A stretch of 64,000 nucleotides of DNA from Datisca glomerata. Its lineage: Eukaryota; Streptophyta; Magnoliopsida; Cucurbitales; Datiscaceae. Position numbers and translations under genes: made by a program. The stretch lies in the NCBI GenBank assembly GCA_003255025.1, contig QANY01002227.1:483501-547500 (forward strand), written 5' to 3'. The notes below the pieces were generated by a model. It was given only the letters and a program-made list of their open reading frames with translations. It made no database searches and was not told the DNA's origin. Below are positions 61,768 through 64,000 of this stretch, piece by piece. The stretch's first letter is position 1; each line of letters begins with the position of its first letter.

Positions 61768-63042
61768 GAAAAAACTATAATTTAATCCCGAACTATCAGA
61801 TTGCTGTCATTTATAACCATGGATTATTATTTTCTTCATTTATAACTTTCAATTTTTCATTTATCATCAAATCTAATATTCCATCTATAATTTGTTAAGT
61901 GTCTGTTAGTTTAAATTAAAACGACGTCATTTTGAAAATATTAAAATTATAAAACCAACCCTATCAAAACTAAGTGATTCTGACCTTCTATTTATTTTTT
62001 ACAAATTTCTCTCTCTTCTTTGAATTCTTCTTCACACGGATGGATTTTGTGTTCTGCTTCAAAAACAGGGAGCTCAAGTTCTTCTTCTTTGAGTGGGGAG
62101 GAAGCTCGAATTCTTCTTCTTCAGAGAGGGAGGAAGCTCATGTTCTTCTTCTTCACGGAGTGAGCTCGTTTCGTCTTCAAGTTCTTCTTCTTCTTCTTCA
62201 CATGTGAGCTCATCTCCACAGAGGAGCTCGCTTCGTCATCGTAAAGGGGCTCTGTTAGGGTTAGGTCTTGTACAACTTTTTTCCTCAAATTGAGAGTGCT
62301 TATTTTAAAGATCTGAGTGTTGGGCGGATAAATATGATTTATAAGAAAAATCAAAATTAGAGGAAATCATAGAAAATACTAGTTATGTTGGTGCTTTTGA
62401 TTATTATAATTAATTCTCAATTTCTATGCTTTCCTCTCCAATTTTGTATATTCAAACGACATCTTCATCTTTTCAGTAAAATTTTCTTATAATAACCACT
62501 AACCCCGCTTTGAACTTTTCTGTGTTTTAGTTTTCTCAATGCGTCTATAAAACAAATTATGGTTTTCTGCCTAATTTTCTGTATCCCAATCAGCCCAAGT
62601 TACCTATTCTGCATTTGGATTCCTGCATTTCAAAAGGTCTTTGTATTTGGATTCTTTGAAAATCCATGTGGGGGTGATTTGGAGCTATAGAATTTGATTT
62701 GCTTGTTCATCATGAAGCACACTCTGGGTTATTGGGATATGGAAATCTTTATATATAGATTGCATGTTTATATCAGAGCATGATATTTGTAAAAAAAAGA
62801 TTGGGTTTGTAAAAAAAAATAGAAGGCTAAAACGGTATAGTTTTGACAGAGCTGATTTTTTAATTTTAGCATTTGAAAACTACGTCGTTTTAACTTAAAC
62901 TAACAGAAATTTAACTGATTATGGATGGAAGGTTAGATTTGATGACAAATTAAAAGTTGAAGGTTATAAATGAAGAAAATAATAGTTGAGGATTATAAAT
63001 GACAGCAACCTGATAGTTCGAGAGACTAAATTATATTTTTTC
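61768..63042. mobile_element. Mutator-like element with long TIRs, 1275 bp
   Basis: The terminal inverted repeats are about 200 bp (61768 to about 61965 and about 62845 to 63042). They start GAAAAAACTATAATTTA and GAAAAAATATAATTTA and share the block CTGTCATTTATAA. The flanks TTAAATACTA (61758-61767) and TTAAATATTA (63043-63052) form a 10-bp duplication with one mismatch. The interior, about 62000-62800, has TTC-rich and GAGCTC-rich sequence and no transposase. It may be host sequence captured by the element. Confidence 0.85.
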
Positions 63043-63059
63043 TTAAATATTAAAATCAT

Positions 63060-64000
63060 ACATCCGATTACAAAGTTAAACGTATTCAAAAGAGGTCGAA
63101 ACGATTTATACATCTTCATTGTATCGCAGACTTTCTGAATTGATAAAATTCTTATTAAATATTTCACGTTCTTCAATCTTCAAATCTAAGAACTTCAATT
63201 AGTTTTCGTACCAACAACTACTCATTGGATTCAAAATTATATCTCGCAAGGACGTCGTTAGGAACTGAGTGTAGACACTCAAAGCTACTGAGGAAGAAAA
63301 ATCAAATTTTTCTCTTCCTCTGGTGATTTCGGCAGTAACTGTAGGAGGGGGAGAGAGAAATCTTTTTCTGCTCTGTGTGATTAGGGTTGTGTCAACACAC
63401 TTATAAATGCAACCCTAATGTCATTCCTTATATAATAATTGTGGAATTTTCACATATAACTCATATATGTGTAATTTTTGAAATTCACCCCCATAATCCA
63501 TAATTGCAGAAAATTGCATCTCCCATTAAAGTCGATACTGTGTTCAAATCCATCAATCCAAAATTGATAAATTTAAATTGATCTTCATCAATTAATTTTT
63601 CTTCACTAATTAAGTGACAACCCCATCACATATGAGTTCAGGAAATACACATTGGCTTAAAACACATTTTGGTCCAACTGATGTTGTTTCTTCTATTCAT
63701 GTCCTCATGAGCTATTCTTGAGACTGAATGAACCCACATGAATAAAACTATAGGATACAAATACTCGGCGAATTTCTCTCTATAAATTCCTGACCTATTT
63801 AATCATGATATCGTACGACTCCACTACATGTTCGATGTCGAATCAACTCCCGATTCATGCGCGCTACATTTTTTATTGGTGCAAATAAATATTTTTATTT
63901 CACGGTCTACAGAATATTTTAACATATTACCCTTCGTAAATATCAGTAACAAGGGCGAGATATAAAATTATCATTTTACCCCTCTTGTTATTATTTCTTT
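63060..64000. mobile_element. LTR-like repeat, family Y, cut by window end
   Basis: 63600-64000 is a second copy of 58640-59060. The sequence before it (63180-63590) includes a CT-rich leader-like stretch and looks like the start of the same LTR. The far end is outside the window. Confidence 0.55.

Noticed and set aside
62093..62354. Ser-rich and Lys-rich open frames on both strands
   Set aside because: They are caused by TTC repeats in the Mutator-like element interior; no domain seen.

Overview
This window is nuclear DNA of a eudicot plant. The evidence is split genes with GT-AG introns, plant-type proteins, an AT-rich background, and dense nested Ty3/gypsy, Ty1/copia, LINE, hAT and Mutator-like repeats plus endogenous caulimovirid sequence. 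No bacterial genes, tRNA, rRNA or CRISPR array was recognised.

Host genes occupy mainly the first 12 kb. The 3' end of a DUF455 ferritin-like gene (plus strand, 94-837) faces, tail to tail, a 22-exon gene (minus strand, 11927 to 1924) for the mitochondrial pyruvate dehydrogenase E2 subunit (dihydrolipoamide acetyltransferase). My exon model sums to 1878 nt (625 codons plus stop) with all phases consistent. It shows a targeting peptide, two lipoyl domains built from duplicated exons, a subunit-binding domain and a catalytic domain with DHRxxDG. A third host-type gene (minus strand, about 23150 to 21496) is a bark-storage-protein/nucleoside-phosphorylase-like gene. It appears to have lost its start codon and part of its middle, so it is probably a pseudogene.

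The rest is repeats. 12515-19487 is one genome-length (about 6.96 kb) endogenous caulimovirid, minus strand, with a 13-bp terminal redundancy and TA-microsatellite flanks; its reading frames are broken. A 1.4-kb piece of a relative lies at about 42600-44034 on the plus strand. 20061-21090 is a truncated LINE starting with a fold-back. 24148-36311 is a 12.2-kb Tat-like Ty3/gypsy element with both LTRs, nested inside which are a 1.18-kb hAT element and a 2-kb solo LTR. It also carries six 90-bp tandem repeats and an antisense ORF remnant. 38880-41100 holds LINE fragments, one split by a 795-bp hAT element. 44257-48926 is a decayed copia element with two LTRs, and 48930-50745 is a LINE with endonuclease and reverse transcriptase remnants. 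50747-52140 is a second copy of the solo-LTR family, joined to a truncated chromovirus-like gypsy element (52145-56284, minus). 56285-57742 is copia gag and integrase (minus), followed by LTR-like repeats to 60621 that include an exact 134-bp tandem duplication. 61768-63042 is a 1275-bp Mutator-like element with about 200-bp TIRs and 10-bp TSDs. The window ends inside another LTR-like repeat.

The candidates most worth a second look are the full-length endogenous virus unit, the Mutator-like element with possible captured host sequence, the two hAT elements, the tandem-repeat-bearing Tat element, and the decayed nucleosidase gene. All elements are described as found; no coding element looks intact.
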